From Halobacillus litoralis (lineage in GTDB: Bacteria > Bacillota > Bacilli > Bacillales > Halobacillaceae), in NCBI RefSeq assembly GCF_004101865.1, contig NZ_CP026118.1, positions 1,753,001-1,817,000 on the forward strand: a stretch of 64,000 bases of DNA. Reading direction: 5' to 3'. The notes beneath the pieces are model-generated. The model was not told the DNA's origin. It did not search any database and was given only the letters and a program-made list of their open reading frames with translations. Below are positions 8,541 through 17,800 of this stretch, one piece after another; the stretch's first letter is position 1, and every line of letters begins with the position of its first letter. The position numbers and the translations under genes are program-made.

Positions 8541-10027
8541 TAGCGTTCAACCTCTACTTTTTCTTTTTGCTTTTCCTTCTGCTGAAAAGCCTCCTTATTC
8601 CCCTTTCCATTCTGCATTTCCGAAGTGGTGCTTTCTTTCTCTTCATGAAACTCTCGGTCCAGCTTACTTTCGATTTGAGATAGTCGCTGTTCACCACGAT
8701 CGGTCAATGGTAGTTCTTTTAATTCTTGAAGAGATTCTTTCTTAAGCTGGTACACATCTTCCTTACTATGAGTCTCTTGAAAAGCACGCATCTGATTTAA
8801 ACGTTCTTGCCGGTCAAAGTTTTCTTCTTTATCCAATTCTTTTCCGACTGTTGGTTCAATAAAGTTCATGAGCTCCTTTTTATAAGCGTCTTTGAAATCT
8901 TGATGAGAATATTCCTCTTCAGCCTTATGACCTTTAATAAAAGGCCCAATATCCTTCTCAGCCTTACTCACTTGGCTTCTATACATTTCCCGAAGCTTTT
9001 CAGAAGGTAATATCTCACTTTCTTGTTTCTCCTCTTCCATTTCATGATTTGGTTCTTTAACACTCATAGCTTTCTCTCCTTCCTTTTCTTGTTCCATTGA
9101 TTCTTCAATGGTGGTAATAAATTCTTTAGCTGTTGACTGAACTTCTTGTAATAGCTTTTCATGGTCTTTAAAATCATGATCCTTGGTCCAGTGATGCAGA
9201 TAATCCAATGAGTAGTCACTGGTATCAATATTGAAATAAGATGCAACGGTATAAGCTGTCATTTCTGCTTGAAATTCTTTCTCCGGTTTGGTGTAGTTAT
9301 TGGTGTTTTCCTTTGTATGAAGCTTGGCATGAGTTAGTTCATGTAACAAAGTCTTTGTGTCCTGACGCTCCGAGTTGCGAGGATTAAGAGCTACTTCACC
9401 TCTTCCTGTGTAACTTACTCCTTTAGCTGCTCCTAACTCTTCATAAGGCTTTACAATTTGAATATTGTTTTTATCAGCTATAGCCTCCATTCCTTGTCGA
9501 AGCTGAGTGTAGTTTTCAACCTCCCCATCGATCCATTTGTTAGGAAAGATCTGAGGCAGATCTTTTTGAGTGGCCGTTGTCTGGGAAACATCAAATACAC
9601 TCCCGGTAGAATAAACAAGACGGCCATCTCGTTTATCGAGTTGACCGTCTTTGACTTGTTGCTTTTCTTTTTTCGTTGCATATTTCAAAGGTTTCCATTC
9701 GCCTTCTCCATCTTGAAACTGCTGGCCTAAACGATTAGGCACGAGAACCTTAAGACTTTTCTCTCCTTTGTTTACGGAAAACCCTTTGCCTTTCCAGAAG
9801 GCGTAGGAACCTACAGCTTCAGCTCCCGGAAACTGTGAATCAATTAGTGCTGTATTGCGTGGAGAATACCGATGGAACTTCCCCATAAAGTCCAGATACT
9901 CTTTCATTTGTTCAGGAGAATGAAAATGATTGGCGATGCTCTGCTCCATGCCTTCCGTCAAATGATTGATCTCTTCTTTCACCTGTTCAGGCGTTTTCTT
10001 TTTATAAGGTCGTTTAGTCTTCGCCAT
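8540..10027 (-). CDS. ArdC-like anti-restriction / LtrC-type protein
   Basis: About 495 residues from the ATG at 10027, chosen over an upstream ATG at 10045 because GGAGC lies at the right distance. The N-terminal 130 residues fit the ArdC single-strand-DNA-binding domain (RYSPRNTALI, SYAFWKGKGF, VLVP). A zincin motif HELTHAKLH follows near residue 235. The C-terminal 200 residues are charged and coiled-coil-like. ArdC proteins bind and protect incoming single-stranded DNA from restriction and are common next to relaxases. It overlaps the upstream gene by 14 bp and ends at a terminator, so it closes the main transfer transcript. Confidence 0.75.
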   Translation of the reverse strand: MAKTKRPYKKKTPEQVKEEINHLTEGMEQSIANHFHSPEQMKEYLDFMGKFHRYSPRNTALIDSQFPGAEAVGSYAFWKGKGFSVNKGEKSLKVLVPNRLGQQFQDGEGEWKPLKYATKKEKQQVKDGQLDKRDGRLVYSTGSVFDVSQTTATQKDLPQIFPNKWIDGEVENYTQLRQGMEAIADKNNIQIVKPYEELGAAKGVSYTGRGEVALNPRNSERQDTKTLLHELTHAKLHTKENTNNYTKPEKEFQAEMTAYTVASYFNIDTSDYSLDYLHHWTKDHDFKDHEKLLQEVQSTAKEFITTIEESMEQEKEGEKAMSVKEPNHEMEEEKQESEILPSEKLREMYRSQVSKAEKDIGPFIKGHKAEEEYSHQDFKDAYKKELMNFIEPTVGKELDKEENFDRQERLNQMRAFQETHSKEDVYQLKKESLQELKELPLTDRGEQRLSQIESKLDREFHEEKESTTSEMQNGKGNKEAFQQKEKQKEKVEVER

Positions 10028-10295
10028 GATATTCAGCTCCATCACTGATGTTCATAAGCTCTTCCATTTCCTCTTCATCGTAGTTTGGTTGGGTATCCAG
10101 AATTAGTTCCTTGGTTGATTTATTAAACGGAATAAGCAAGTTTTCTTGAGTCATTAAATGCTGCTCAAGATCGGCCATTTCTTCCTCATTCAATGTTAGG
10201 CTATATTCCTCTTGGCCCACTTCCATCACAAGCTCCTTATTATCGCTTAAACGCTTGAATACACCTACCTCATAATTGTTGTTAAACAAAAACAT
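10014..10295 (-). CDS. Small acidic protein of the transfer operon
   Basis: 93 residues, acidic, with AAAGGAGATG upstream of the ATG. I do not recognise a domain. The sequence is mixed beta/helical with a Glu-rich C-terminus and no membrane segment. It sits between the RHH-like gene and ardC and overlaps the latter, suggesting coupled translation. It is probably a processing or regulatory accessory factor, but nothing in the sequence shows its role. Confidence 0.6.
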   Translation of the reverse strand: MFLFNNNYEVGVFKRLSDNKELVMEVGQEEYSLTLNEEEMADLEQHLMTQENLLIPFNKSTKELILDTQPNYDEEEMEELMNISDGAEYHGED

Positions 10296-10355
10296 CTGTT
10301 CATCTCCTTTATTGATAATTACTCATGAATACTATTAAATTGATGCTTATTGTGT

Positions 10356-10763
10356 CTATGTCGCGCTTATTCTTTTCTGACGCTGATGACTGATTCTTTC
10401 TTCTACTGCTTGTTTCGCATCCTTCATCGCTTGGCTCTCAAAGATCGGTGTGGTAACACAGCTTTCTAAGTTTTGGTCCATCGCAAAACCATTCATTAAT
10501 TCCAGAAGTACCTGCGTATTTTTATCACTACGATTGGCTGCTAACCGCAGTCTTTTCATCTCTTCAGAAAACACGTCTTGGAAACGTTGCGCCATTAAAC
10601 TCAGGAGATATTCTTGAGAATGGTCGGTTGCCTTCTGCGCTTCCCATTCGCCAATCATACGGTCTAAAGCTTCACCAGGGTAACGAATATGATGCTGTTC
10701 CTGATAATCTTTGATTAACGCTATCGTCTCTTCATGAAGCGTGACATTTTGACGCCTTCCCAT
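10356..10763 (-). CDS. RHH-like DNA-binding protein next to relaxase
   Basis: 135 residues. It begins MGRRQNVTLHEETIALIKDY, a basic strand followed by a helix as in ribbon-helix-helix proteins. The middle is helical and the C-terminus is basic. It starts 10 bp after the relaxase stop. Small RHH proteins in this position usually bind oriT or repress the mobilisation genes. The RHH assignment is tentative because the second helix is not clear. Confidence 0.55.
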   Translation of the reverse strand: MGRRQNVTLHEETIALIKDYQEQHHIRYPGEALDRMIGEWEAQKATDHSQEYLLSLMAQRFQDVFSEEMKRLRLAANRSDKNTQVLLELMNGFAMDQNLESCVTTPIFESQAMKDAKQAVEERISHQRQKRISAT

Positions 10764-10773
10764 TTAAATCCCC

Positions 10774-11937
10774 CTAACTTTCTCTTTCGATTTCTCGTTC
10801 TAACTTCTGATGATCCATATCATTGATAAACTGCTCATATGTTTGTCCTAACGATCGTTGAATGCTTCTCAAAGAACGTTGCAATTGAATCCCTGAAGGC
10901 ATGGACTTATAAGTGGCATTTGAATTGTTAGTTTGTCTAGGATACTGCTGACGATCGTACCGTTTCATTTCTTGCAAAAAAGCATTGCCCATTCGTTTAT
11001 AGAGATCATCCAACTTGTCTTGTTTGTAATGTTGATAGCGTTTCTTATCCTTCAGTCCATCCCCATAGGCTTGCTTCAATTCATTTACTTCCTTGTCCAA
11101 TTTTTCATGCAGCTGCTTCATATCTTTGCCATGATACTTATCTAAATACCTTGTCGTTAGTTCATCTATCTTCGGTCGAATAGGATTCAGCGTTTGATAG
11201 CCATAGTGCCACTGTCGCTTATCCTTAGGCAAGTGATTATACACATCGAGGAACAGAGGTTTTATTTCTCTATTGCTCCATTTCATGCTGCTATTTTCTT
11301 TCTTTGCATTCACCATGTGGTCACGAATCAACGAGTTAATTTGATTTCGTTCTTGCGTTCGATTTAACAAGCCATTCACGACTTCACTTTTCATCGCGTC
11401 TAGCGTTTTCGGCTTTCGCTTTCCACGTTCACGAGTCGGGTTTGGTTCGACTGTGGCCACATGAATATGAATGTTATCGGTGTTATAGTGAATGGCCGCC
11501 GACCAGACAGCACTCTCTTGTAATCCCTCTTTTTTCATCATCGACTGCAAGGATTTTCTTGTCACTTGCTTCAAAGCATCTTCATCTAAAGTGTGTGTCT
11601 TTGAATCATAAACGCCGCGTTTTTGAAGCCAATCATTATCAAATGTAATAACGTCCTGCCACATGATACTGTTTTTCTTTTGAGCTTGTTCAAACAAAGA
11701 TTTAATGCCCTGCTTTTCTTCCACCGATAAATGATCCGACTGCTGAGTAAACAAAGCAGATGTTTTATCCGGATCGTCCATATAGTGATTATATAAACTA
11801 AACATGGACCGATGAGCATCCCCTTTTCCTTTGGCCTCTTCCCGATCCACATACTGTACATAATCTTGGAATCCTTTTTTATTCGCGGTCACGAATTTTG
11901 TTTTTAAAACCACCCCAGGCGTTACGGTTTCACTCAT
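10774..11937 (-). CDS. MOBP-type relaxase (MobP2-like)
   Basis: 387 residues. Candidate catalytic tyrosines sit in YVQYVDREEA (residues 26-35). The histidine motif HIHVATVEPNP is near residue 160 and matches the HxH metal site of MOBP2 relaxases. The C-terminus is basic and helical. A relaxase nicks oriT, stays covalently bound to the 5' end and is passed to the coupling protein with the DNA. It overlaps the upstream MobC-like gene by 4 bp. An oriT-like structure lies about 300 bp upstream at 12256-12309. Confidence 0.85.
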   Translation of the reverse strand: MSETVTPGVVLKTKFVTANKKGFQDYVQYVDREEAKGKGDAHRSMFSLYNHYMDDPDKTSALFTQQSDHLSVEEKQGIKSLFEQAQKKNSIMWQDVITFDNDWLQKRGVYDSKTHTLDEDALKQVTRKSLQSMMKKEGLQESAVWSAAIHYNTDNIHIHVATVEPNPTRERGKRKPKTLDAMKSEVVNGLLNRTQERNQINSLIRDHMVNAKKENSSMKWSNREIKPLFLDVYNHLPKDKRQWHYGYQTLNPIRPKIDELTTRYLDKYHGKDMKQLHEKLDKEVNELKQAYGDGLKDKKRYQHYKQDKLDDLYKRMGNAFLQEMKRYDRQQYPRQTNNSNATYKSMPSGIQLQRSLRSIQRSLGQTYEQFINDMDHQKLEREIERES

Positions 11938-12191
11938 GCTTCTTCACCTGGTTCTTCAATCTGCAAGAGATCGTTCATTTCTCGAATCACTGTATAACAA
12001 TGAGCCATCGCTTGAATGTTTCGATCAACTAATTGCTGGAGTCTTTGTTCACGATTATTTTCTTCCTGAAAGATAGCTAACTGTTGTAACTGAGCATGCA
12101 AAAACTCTTGTCTGCTTAACCCTTTTTCATTCGCGAGTTCGTCAATTCGTTGGACGGTTTTCGGATCCATATAACGAATTCTTACTTCCAT
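11934..12191 (-). CDS. MobC-like relaxosome accessory protein
   Basis: 85 residues from the ATG at 12191, which follows AAGGAGGGA. An ATG-led frame reaches 12392, but that extension runs through the oriT-like hairpins and is not protein-like. The protein starts MEVRIRYMDPKTVQRIDELA, a ribbon-helix-helix pattern, followed by a long helix. Such proteins bind oriT and help relaxase nick. It overlaps the relaxase start by 4 bp. Confidence 0.7.
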   Translation of the reverse strand: MEVRIRYMDPKTVQRIDELANEKGLSRQEFLHAQLQQLAIFQEENNREQRLQQLVDRNIQAMAHCYTVIREMNDLLQIEEPGEEA

Positions 12192-12255
12192 AAAAGTCCC
12201 TCCTTCTGAATAAGGTCCTAAAACTAGTGAATAAAGAGAAGAGCATAAGGGGTTT

Positions 12256-12309
12256 TTGTTCCCACTTGGCGTGTGAATCCCGGCAGAGCCGGGCAAAACG
12301 AGGGAACAA
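12256..12309. other. Candidate origin of transfer (oriT)
   Basis: Nested inverted repeats in a 250-bp gap directly upstream of mobC-relaxase: an outer TTGTTCCC (12256-12263) with GGGAACAA (12302-12309), and an inner CCCGGC-aga-GCCGGG (12279-12293). Hairpins beside GC-rich sequence upstream of a relaxase gene are typical of oriT. The nick site cannot be placed. Confidence 0.5.
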
Positions 12310-12320
12310 GAAAATCTCCA

Positions 12321-12405
12321 GATGTGCGGTCGCTGTGCGGCTAAAATAGGAACGTTCATTCGTGTATTCACCTTGATGTGTGGCCCCTGCACAGGAGATG
12401 TGTGG
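12321..12405. repeat. Direct repeats GATGTGYGG beside candidate oriT
   Basis: GATGTGCGG at 12321-12329 and GATGTGTGG at 12375-12383 and 12397-12405, plus a degenerate copy near 12332. These could be binding sites for the relaxosome RHH proteins. Confidence 0.45.
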
Positions 12406-12441
12406 TCCGTGTGTTGACCTTTTTCACAACCTACACCCCAT

Positions 12442-13305
12442 TTAGTTCGAAATCATCTCCCGTTTTTCTTGCAACATCTCAACTTTTTCAACGATGGTTT
12501 GGATAGTTAGTTCATGTTCAGCTGCCTCTTGATTAATCTGATCTTTTTCATTTTCTAGCTGATGAATTCTAGCCTCCGTTTGCGTTTTCTCTTCCTCTGT
12601 TTCGTAAAGAAGCTCTGATTCTAATTCAACAGTTTTCTGATCAATTTCTTTGATTCGTTCATTGATCGTTTGAATGCTTTCCTTCTTCTCTTTTATAGTT
12701 TCTTTAGCCTCTTCGATCTCTTCAGATACAGCAGCAACTTCATATTCTTGCTCCGTTAAAATGTTTAATTGTTTGTCCATTTCCACTTTACGTTGATCTG
12801 TATAAATACGTGCCAGCTCTTTCTTTTCCTCACCCCCTTTCAAGGAATTTTGAGTACTCTCTTTCGTTAAAAGTGGATTGGTATCTTCCTTATTTACATC
12901 TAAGGCCATGACATCAAAGGAAGGACTTACCTGTTGGATACTAATGACATATCTACTTTCATCGCTGTACTCTACGTGCGTTGGAAGATCACGTTTTGGA
13001 TGCTCTTTTTCCTGAGCCGTGAAGCTTAATTTTTCATCTAATAAAGTGGTTGATCTATTAAGGTTCAAGGTGACAACCATCAACTTTTTCGTTGGATTAT
13101 AAACCCAGTCCTTTATGGTCAGTTCGCCTGATCCTTGTAAGTTCAAAGGTTCATTGACAGGTGTTTGTTGAACTTTACTCTGCTCTTCATCACCAAAGAT
13201 AAAACCAGAAAATAGGAAAAAAAGAAGCGCCATGGCCATGACGCTTAATCCAGTAAGATATTTTTTTGAGGTCCCTTCGGTAATATGTTTCGTGTGTTTC
13301 TTCAT
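12442..13305 (-). CDS. Membrane-anchored coiled-coil protein of the transfer operon
   Basis: 287 residues from the ATG at 13305, chosen because GAGGAGGG lies 7 nt upstream; an earlier start would overlap the previous gene by 49 bp. A basic N-terminus and one transmembrane segment (about residues 19-36) are followed by a beta-rich extracytoplasmic region (45-150). A long coiled coil (about 165-285) follows. It is probably anchored in the membrane and faces the wall. I do not recognise the family. Last gene of the channel module before oriT. Confidence 0.65.
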   Translation of the reverse strand: MKKHTKHITEGTSKKYLTGLSVMAMALLFFLFSGFIFGDEEQSKVQQTPVNEPLNLQGSGELTIKDWVYNPTKKLMVVTLNLNRSTTLLDEKLSFTAQEKEHPKRDLPTHVEYSDESRYVISIQQVSPSFDVMALDVNKEDTNPLLTKESTQNSLKGGEEKKELARIYTDQRKVEMDKQLNILTEQEYEVAAVSEEIEEAKETIKEKKESIQTINERIKEIDQKTVELESELLYETEEEKTQTEARIHQLENEKDQINQEAAEHELTIQTIVEKVEMLQEKREMISN

Positions 13306-13883
13306 GAATAGCCCTCCTCTTCGACGTCTTGAAAACCTGTTATCTTCCACAGTCCTTCTTCCCTATGAACTTTTATATTTAGAAACACGGGAGACACCTG
13401 TTGTTGATCGCTCTGTAAAGAATAGAGCGTGTGTTTAAACTTAACTAATACGCTAGCTTTATTGTTTGTGAGATTACCTGTTTTGATGAATATTTCTACT
13501 TCATCCACCTCCGTTTTCCTGTCTCCTTTATAGTTAGCTGTAGGAAAGAAGGTTGCAGCTAAATCTTTGCTCATCACCTTGTGTGCTTCTTTTTTCCTTT
13601 CTTGGTAGGTCTCTTTATCCTGTTTAAAAGCAACCTCTATAAACACAGAAACCTGCTTCACTAAAGCGTCATATCTCGCTTGAATGTCAGCAGGTTCCTG
13701 TTTTTGTAACGTCATCTCTAATTCGGTTTTTTCTTCCATAACCTTTTCGTTTTTCACCTTTAATTGATGCAAGCTTTCCTGTAGATCATCACTCGATGCT
13801 GTGCGTGCAGCATATATGTTAACCGATGTGAGAACTATTAACAGAACGACAAACAGGACAAAAAGAACACGTCTATTCATCAA
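13302..13883 (-). CDS. VirB8-like / NTF2-fold transfer protein
   Basis: 193 residues: N-terminal membrane segment (7-26), coiled coil (35-65), then about 110 residues with an NTF2-like helix-then-sheet pattern ending in EGLWKITGF. This matches the layout of Gram-positive VirB8/TcpC-type scaffold proteins of conjugation channels, though shorter than TcpC. Its stop overlaps the start of the next gene. It follows the murein hydrolase gene by 12 bp. Confidence 0.6.
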   Translation of the reverse strand: MMNRRVLFVLFVVLLIVLTSVNIYAARTASSDDLQESLHQLKVKNEKVMEEKTELEMTLQKQEPADIQARYDALVKQVSVFIEVAFKQDKETYQERKKEAHKVMSKDLAATFFPTANYKGDRKTEVDEVEIFIKTGNLTNNKASVLVKFKHTLYSLQSDQQQVSPVFLNIKVHREEGLWKITGFQDVEEEGYS

Positions 13884-13895
13884 CGTTCTCCTTTC

Positions 13896-14996
13896 TTAGA
13901 GCCCAAGATAAGGGGCAGGATTCACATCAGAACGATACTGTTTTTTGGTCCGAACTTCAAAATGTAGATGGGGACCTGTAGAGTTTCCTGTCGAACCACA
14001 CTTGCCTACTTTTGTTCCTTTTTGAATCATCTCCCCGTTTTGTACACTTATCGTATACAAATGAGCATAGTGACTATAAAGTCCCTCATCATGTTTCACA
14101 AGAACGTTATTTCCATATCCAGAGTTTTTTCTTACCACTTCAACCACTTGACCGTTATCTACGCTTTGAATAGGCGTTACGGCGTTCGTACAAGCAAAAT
14201 CAATACCTCTATGCATGTCCGGTGTACCATCAAAGGGATCTGAGCGCATTCCGTAATTAGATGTTTGTGTGAGTGCTCCTTCAACGGGCATAACCCAATC
14301 TCCTGTTGGTTGTAAATCTGCTTCAATAACTCCGCCTTTAAGGTAACTTAAAACAGCCTCAACATAACCAATATCCCCATAACAAGCTCCTGTTTCTGCC
14401 GACTCAGGTCTAATGCAGGAATACATGCCTGTATGCTTCAATTCCTGGTACTTCATTCTTGAAAATTCGATCGCTAACTCTTTGCTGTATTCTCCATTGT
14501 TGTGTTTGTTTGCGTAATCAATGAACCCTCCACCGAAGTTATAAGCTTGGAGTGTTAGATTAATATCTCCCCCTGCTTTCTCCAGCATCTCAGAGAAGTA
14601 TCGGATACCAACATTAATACTCCTTTCAGGATCCTCTATCGTGTTTGGAGGTAGACCAAGAGACTCACTTGCTTGCATCACATCATCAAGACGACCACCC
14701 GATTCTTGCATCGTTTTGGCCAAGAGAAGCTCCACATACTTGGACACCCCATACTTTTCAGCATATTCTTCAAACAGAGGACGGTACTCTTCTAGTGCAG
14801 CTGAAACTTGCGCTGTTCCATTTACCACATCAACGGACCTCACATCCTCACTGGAGGAAGACTTTTGATAACCGATCAACCCTGTAATGACTGAAGCATA
14901 CAAAAGCATTTGTAGAAGGAAAAGAGCGACCAGAATACCAATCAACCAAAGCCATACTTTCCGAGGGACTAACCCCAGGAGAAGGGACCAAGGCAT
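13896..14996 (-). CDS. Bifunctional murein hydrolase (lytic transglycosylase + M23 peptidase)
   Basis: 366 residues: membrane anchor (17-38), an SLT domain with catalytic glutamate in AKTMQESGGR (near residue 90), and a C-terminal M23 endopeptidase. The M23 zinc ligands are in HRGIDFA and HLHFEV. Such two-domain hydrolases (CwlT/TrsG/VirB1 role) open the wall for the conjugation channel. The start lies 2 bp after the VirB4 stop. Both active sites look intact. Confidence 0.85.
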   Translation of the reverse strand: MPWSLLLGLVPRKVWLWLIGILVALFLLQMLLYASVITGLIGYQKSSSSEDVRSVDVVNGTAQVSAALEEYRPLFEEYAEKYGVSKYVELLLAKTMQESGGRLDDVMQASESLGLPPNTIEDPERSINVGIRYFSEMLEKAGGDINLTLQAYNFGGGFIDYANKHNNGEYSKELAIEFSRMKYQELKHTGMYSCIRPESAETGACYGDIGYVEAVLSYLKGGVIEADLQPTGDWVMPVEGALTQTSNYGMRSDPFDGTPDMHRGIDFACTNAVTPIQSVDNGQVVEVVRKNSGYGNNVLVKHDEGLYSHYAHLYTISVQNGEMIQKGTKVGKCGSTGNSTGPHLHFEVRTKKQYRSDVNPAPYLGL

Positions 14997-14998
14997 CC

Positions 14999-16921
14999 TT
15001 ATGCACCTCCTCCAAACAAGGCTAATTCTTCGTCCGATACTTCCACCTTGAAACGAATGTTTTCAACCGCACGGATGCTTAACATCGTCTCCCCTGTTTG
15101 TAGGTAAGGGATATCTTTTAATTCACTTTGGCTTAATTGCCCCATGAATATTTGCTGCATCATCTCTAAGTTGTTACTATCTTGCTGCATAATTATCTTG
15201 TATTGGGTCAGTTCAAAAAGCTTCTTGATTTCCTCTACCATACTCTGATCCGAACCCTCAGGAACAAAATCACGAATGGTGTGACTGGCATAGAGAAGAG
15301 CACCAAAATACTTCCTTGCCTCTCGGCTGAACTTTGTAAGAAAATCAAGAGCACTCTCACTTTTCTTCTTTGTATTAATGATGTGGTGAGCTTCATCCAT
15401 CAAGATGAGATATCGTACAGCGTCTTCAAAAGCTAATTCTCCTCGATTATAAGCATCAAACTGCGGAGATCCGTTCGTTAGCATGGAGTCCCATAGAAGG
15501 TTGAGTACATTAAACAATTGCGCTTGGAAAACCTCTGCCCTCATTTGCGATAGGCCCCTAAGTGTAAACGTAACGACCTGTTGCTCATCAAAGTGTTCGA
15601 TGGTTGATACTCCATTGAAGAGATGCGCGTAAGTCTCTACAAGGTTACGAATGTTTAATTCGATGCTTTCCAGGCGTCGTTTCCTTTCCTGACTCAACTT
15701 CTCCTTTTGCTTCCCTTCCTTGATATTTTCATAGAGTTGTTCTTCGATAAAGGCAAGAAAATCGATGAAGATAGGGTACTCATGGACAGAAAGTTCGGTT
15801 ATATTTGATTTTGAATCATCGTTCCATAAGCCAAGCTTTTCATAGAGCTTTCTTAATAGATTTTCATATTCTTTCAATTCACTATCATTCGCTTCAGGTG
15901 CTAAGAATTTATAGAATGTCGTCAATTTGGATAAATGCTGAGTAAAGGACGTATATTCGTCCTCTGCCGTTCGATACACCTGCAAAGGGTTGATGACCCC
16001 ATCTGAACCATCGAGAGCAATCTGCTTCCCACCTAAAGCTTCCGTTAACTCCACAAATTCTCCTGTGACATCAAACGTCCGGACCTTATATCCTTTAATC
16101 GCATTATCCAGCATAATTTTCTTAAGTGTCGTAGACTTTCCTGCCCCCATCGCTCCGACCATGACTCCGTTATAACTCTTACGCTGCTGATCTCTATGAA
16201 AAAGATCAAAGACGACGTTTCCTCCGGTGAGTGTCGTGCCATAGAATGTACCGTAAGGATCGTTTAAGCTAGTAAAATGAAAAGGAAAGCCACCTGCTAA
16301 CCCTAGTGCGGGTATCGGGTGACCTTCCCTCTTGTTTCTATAAGTGGATTGTTCTGTATAATTGGTGAGTAGTGATCTCCATTCGAATTCCTGTTCGTTT
16401 AAGAAGATGGATCCTCGAAAATTCTCGTCCTGTAACGTCGATAAGACGACTTTCACTTTGTCTTCCAGCTCTTCTCTTGTTGGTGCACTTACATAATGCC
16501 TAAGGTGAACACGTTTAACGATTTCTCCTTCTTCAGACACCTGATTGTACAGCTGCCGTAAATCATCATAGTTATTTTGCGCTTCTATAATACCTGCATT
16601 ATCTTTTTCATTAATCATTCTGGAACTCTGTTCAGCCATCCCTTTGTTTAAACCATCTCGGACTTTGTAACGATCGTCAGAGACAATATCCATTGTAGTA
16701 ATGACATTCTCCATATTGAAAATAGGTTCTAACCAAAAGTCTGAAACATTTTTAGGGAAGGAATAGACATGGACACAAACTTCATAACCGTCTCCTTTTC
16801 GAGTAAAGGTTTCCTGAAATTTAATTCCTCCTTGCGGTTGGATATGGGCCAGTAAAAAAGGGTTATATCCTTTTTCTTGTGTTTCTTCGGCATCACTTTT
16901 CTTTTTTAGAAATGAGAACAT
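14999..16921 (-). CDS. virB4: VirB4/TrsE-type conjugation ATPase
   Basis: 640 residues. Walker A GAMGAGKST is at 256-264, and Walker B is LILMDEAHH near residue 500. The N-terminal 240 residues are the usual VirB4 domain. VirB4 is the conserved motor of type IV secretion channels at the inner face of the membrane. It follows the TrsD-like gene by 3 bp and precedes the hydrolase, the usual order in Gram-positive transfer operons. Confidence 0.92.
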   Translation of the reverse strand: MFSFLKKKSDAEETQEKGYNPFLLAHIQPQGGIKFQETFTRKGDGYEVCVHVYSFPKNVSDFWLEPIFNMENVITTMDIVSDDRYKVRDGLNKGMAEQSSRMINEKDNAGIIEAQNNYDDLRQLYNQVSEEGEIVKRVHLRHYVSAPTREELEDKVKVVLSTLQDENFRGSIFLNEQEFEWRSLLTNYTEQSTYRNKREGHPIPALGLAGGFPFHFTSLNDPYGTFYGTTLTGGNVVFDLFHRDQQRKSYNGVMVGAMGAGKSTTLKKIMLDNAIKGYKVRTFDVTGEFVELTEALGGKQIALDGSDGVINPLQVYRTAEDEYTSFTQHLSKLTTFYKFLAPEANDSELKEYENLLRKLYEKLGLWNDDSKSNITELSVHEYPIFIDFLAFIEEQLYENIKEGKQKEKLSQERKRRLESIELNIRNLVETYAHLFNGVSTIEHFDEQQVVTFTLRGLSQMRAEVFQAQLFNVLNLLWDSMLTNGSPQFDAYNRGELAFEDAVRYLILMDEAHHIINTKKKSESALDFLTKFSREARKYFGALLYASHTIRDFVPEGSDQSMVEEIKKLFELTQYKIIMQQDSNNLEMMQQIFMGQLSQSELKDIPYLQTGETMLSIRAVENIRFKVEVSDEELALFGGGA

Positions 16922-16924
16922 TCC

Positions 16925-17584
16925 TTAACCCCTCTTCTCTAATTTAGAATTTTGATTATATAGCTTATAGAGCAAATCAAGCTTCTTTTCATCAGTTAAC
17001 TCAATGACCGGAGCGACTCGACCAAGATAGCGCCGACAATTGTTTCTATACTCAGCAAGCTGTTTAAGGCTAGTCGCGTAAATGTATAAATAAAATTCTC
17101 TGTTTGTCCGGTAGGTCTCTAAAAAGTGCAGTTCCTCCCTTTTTCTAATTAAAAAACGTTCATAAAGAGGCGCCTTGTTCTGTGTAATCTTGTAATTAAT
17201 CGCATCTAGTTGTTTTTTCATATTAACCGGAAAATTCATAGATACGATCTTGATATCCGGCGCATATGATTGAAAGAACTTAGCCATCTTCATGATGTCG
17301 TACTCGGTTTCCTGGGTAGATGGAGAATAAATATCTTTACTCTGAAGTTGCATCACGTCCATATAGCCCGTGTCTCCTTTTAATTGAAAGGATCCTTCTT
17401 CGGTCATGTCCTGAATGGGAAGAATCTCAGCTATGGATGGAATTGCCACCTCTCTCTTTTTCTTTTTAGCGTTCGACCTTTGCTGCTTCTTGTTTTTCTC
17501 AGTAGTTTTTCGTTCATCAAAAAGAGCCATTTTTTCGGAACTGTCTTCTTTAAAGAAAGGTTGGTCTTTCTTATTCTTCTTCAT
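16925..17584 (-). CDS. TrsD-like transfer protein
   Basis: 219 residues. The first 50 are highly charged and lysine-rich. The rest resembles TrsD of staphylococcal conjugative plasmids, itself like the N-terminal domain of VirB4 (YMDVMQLQSKD, SFAPDIK-like strand, FLIRKREELHFLETYRTN). No ATPase motif. Directly upstream of virB4 with a 3-bp gap, so it probably works with it at the channel base. Confidence 0.7.
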   Translation of the reverse strand: MKKNKKDQPFFKEDSSEKMALFDERKTTEKNKKQQRSNAKKKKREVAIPSIAEILPIQDMTEEGSFQLKGDTGYMDVMQLQSKDIYSPSTQETEYDIMKMAKFFQSYAPDIKIVSMNFPVNMKKQLDAINYKITQNKAPLYERFLIRKREELHFLETYRTNREFYLYIYATSLKQLAEYRNNCRRYLGRVAPVIELTDEKKLDLLYKLYNQNSKLEKRG

Positions 17585-17800
17585 TTAAAGTCCTCCCTCA
17601 TTTTTCTTTCCTGCTACTTCATGAATCAGGTCAAAAATTACGCCGACCGTTTCATGCTCCCATCCAGACAACCACCGAATCTTCCGTGCTTCTATTTTTG
17701 TTAAGTCTCGTCCAAGCTGTTCCTCAAGAAGTGCCTTAAACCTTTGAAACGTATATCCTTCATCATTTAACTCTTCATATTTGATCACTATTCCTACCAT
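17585..17800 (-). CDS. Small transfer-operon protein
   Basis: About 71 residues from the ATG at 17800; a GTG at 17788 is an alternative, as GGGAGG abuts the ATG and fits the GTG better. The sequence is helical and acidic with no membrane segment or known domain. It overlaps the upstream TrsC-like gene and abuts the TrsD-like gene, so it belongs to the channel operon. Confidence 0.55.
   Translation of the reverse strand: MVGIVIKYEELNDEGYTFQRFKALLEEQLGRDLTKIEARKIRWLSGWEHETVGVIFDLIHEVAGKKNEGGL

Noticed and set aside
11586..11861. 91-codon minus-strand frame inside the relaxase gene
   Set aside because: Shadow of the relaxase in another frame; not protein-like.
12192..12392. N-terminal extension of the MobC-like protein
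   Set aside because: It crosses the oriT-like hairpins and lacks a ribosome-binding site; the ATG at 12191 has AAGGAGGG.
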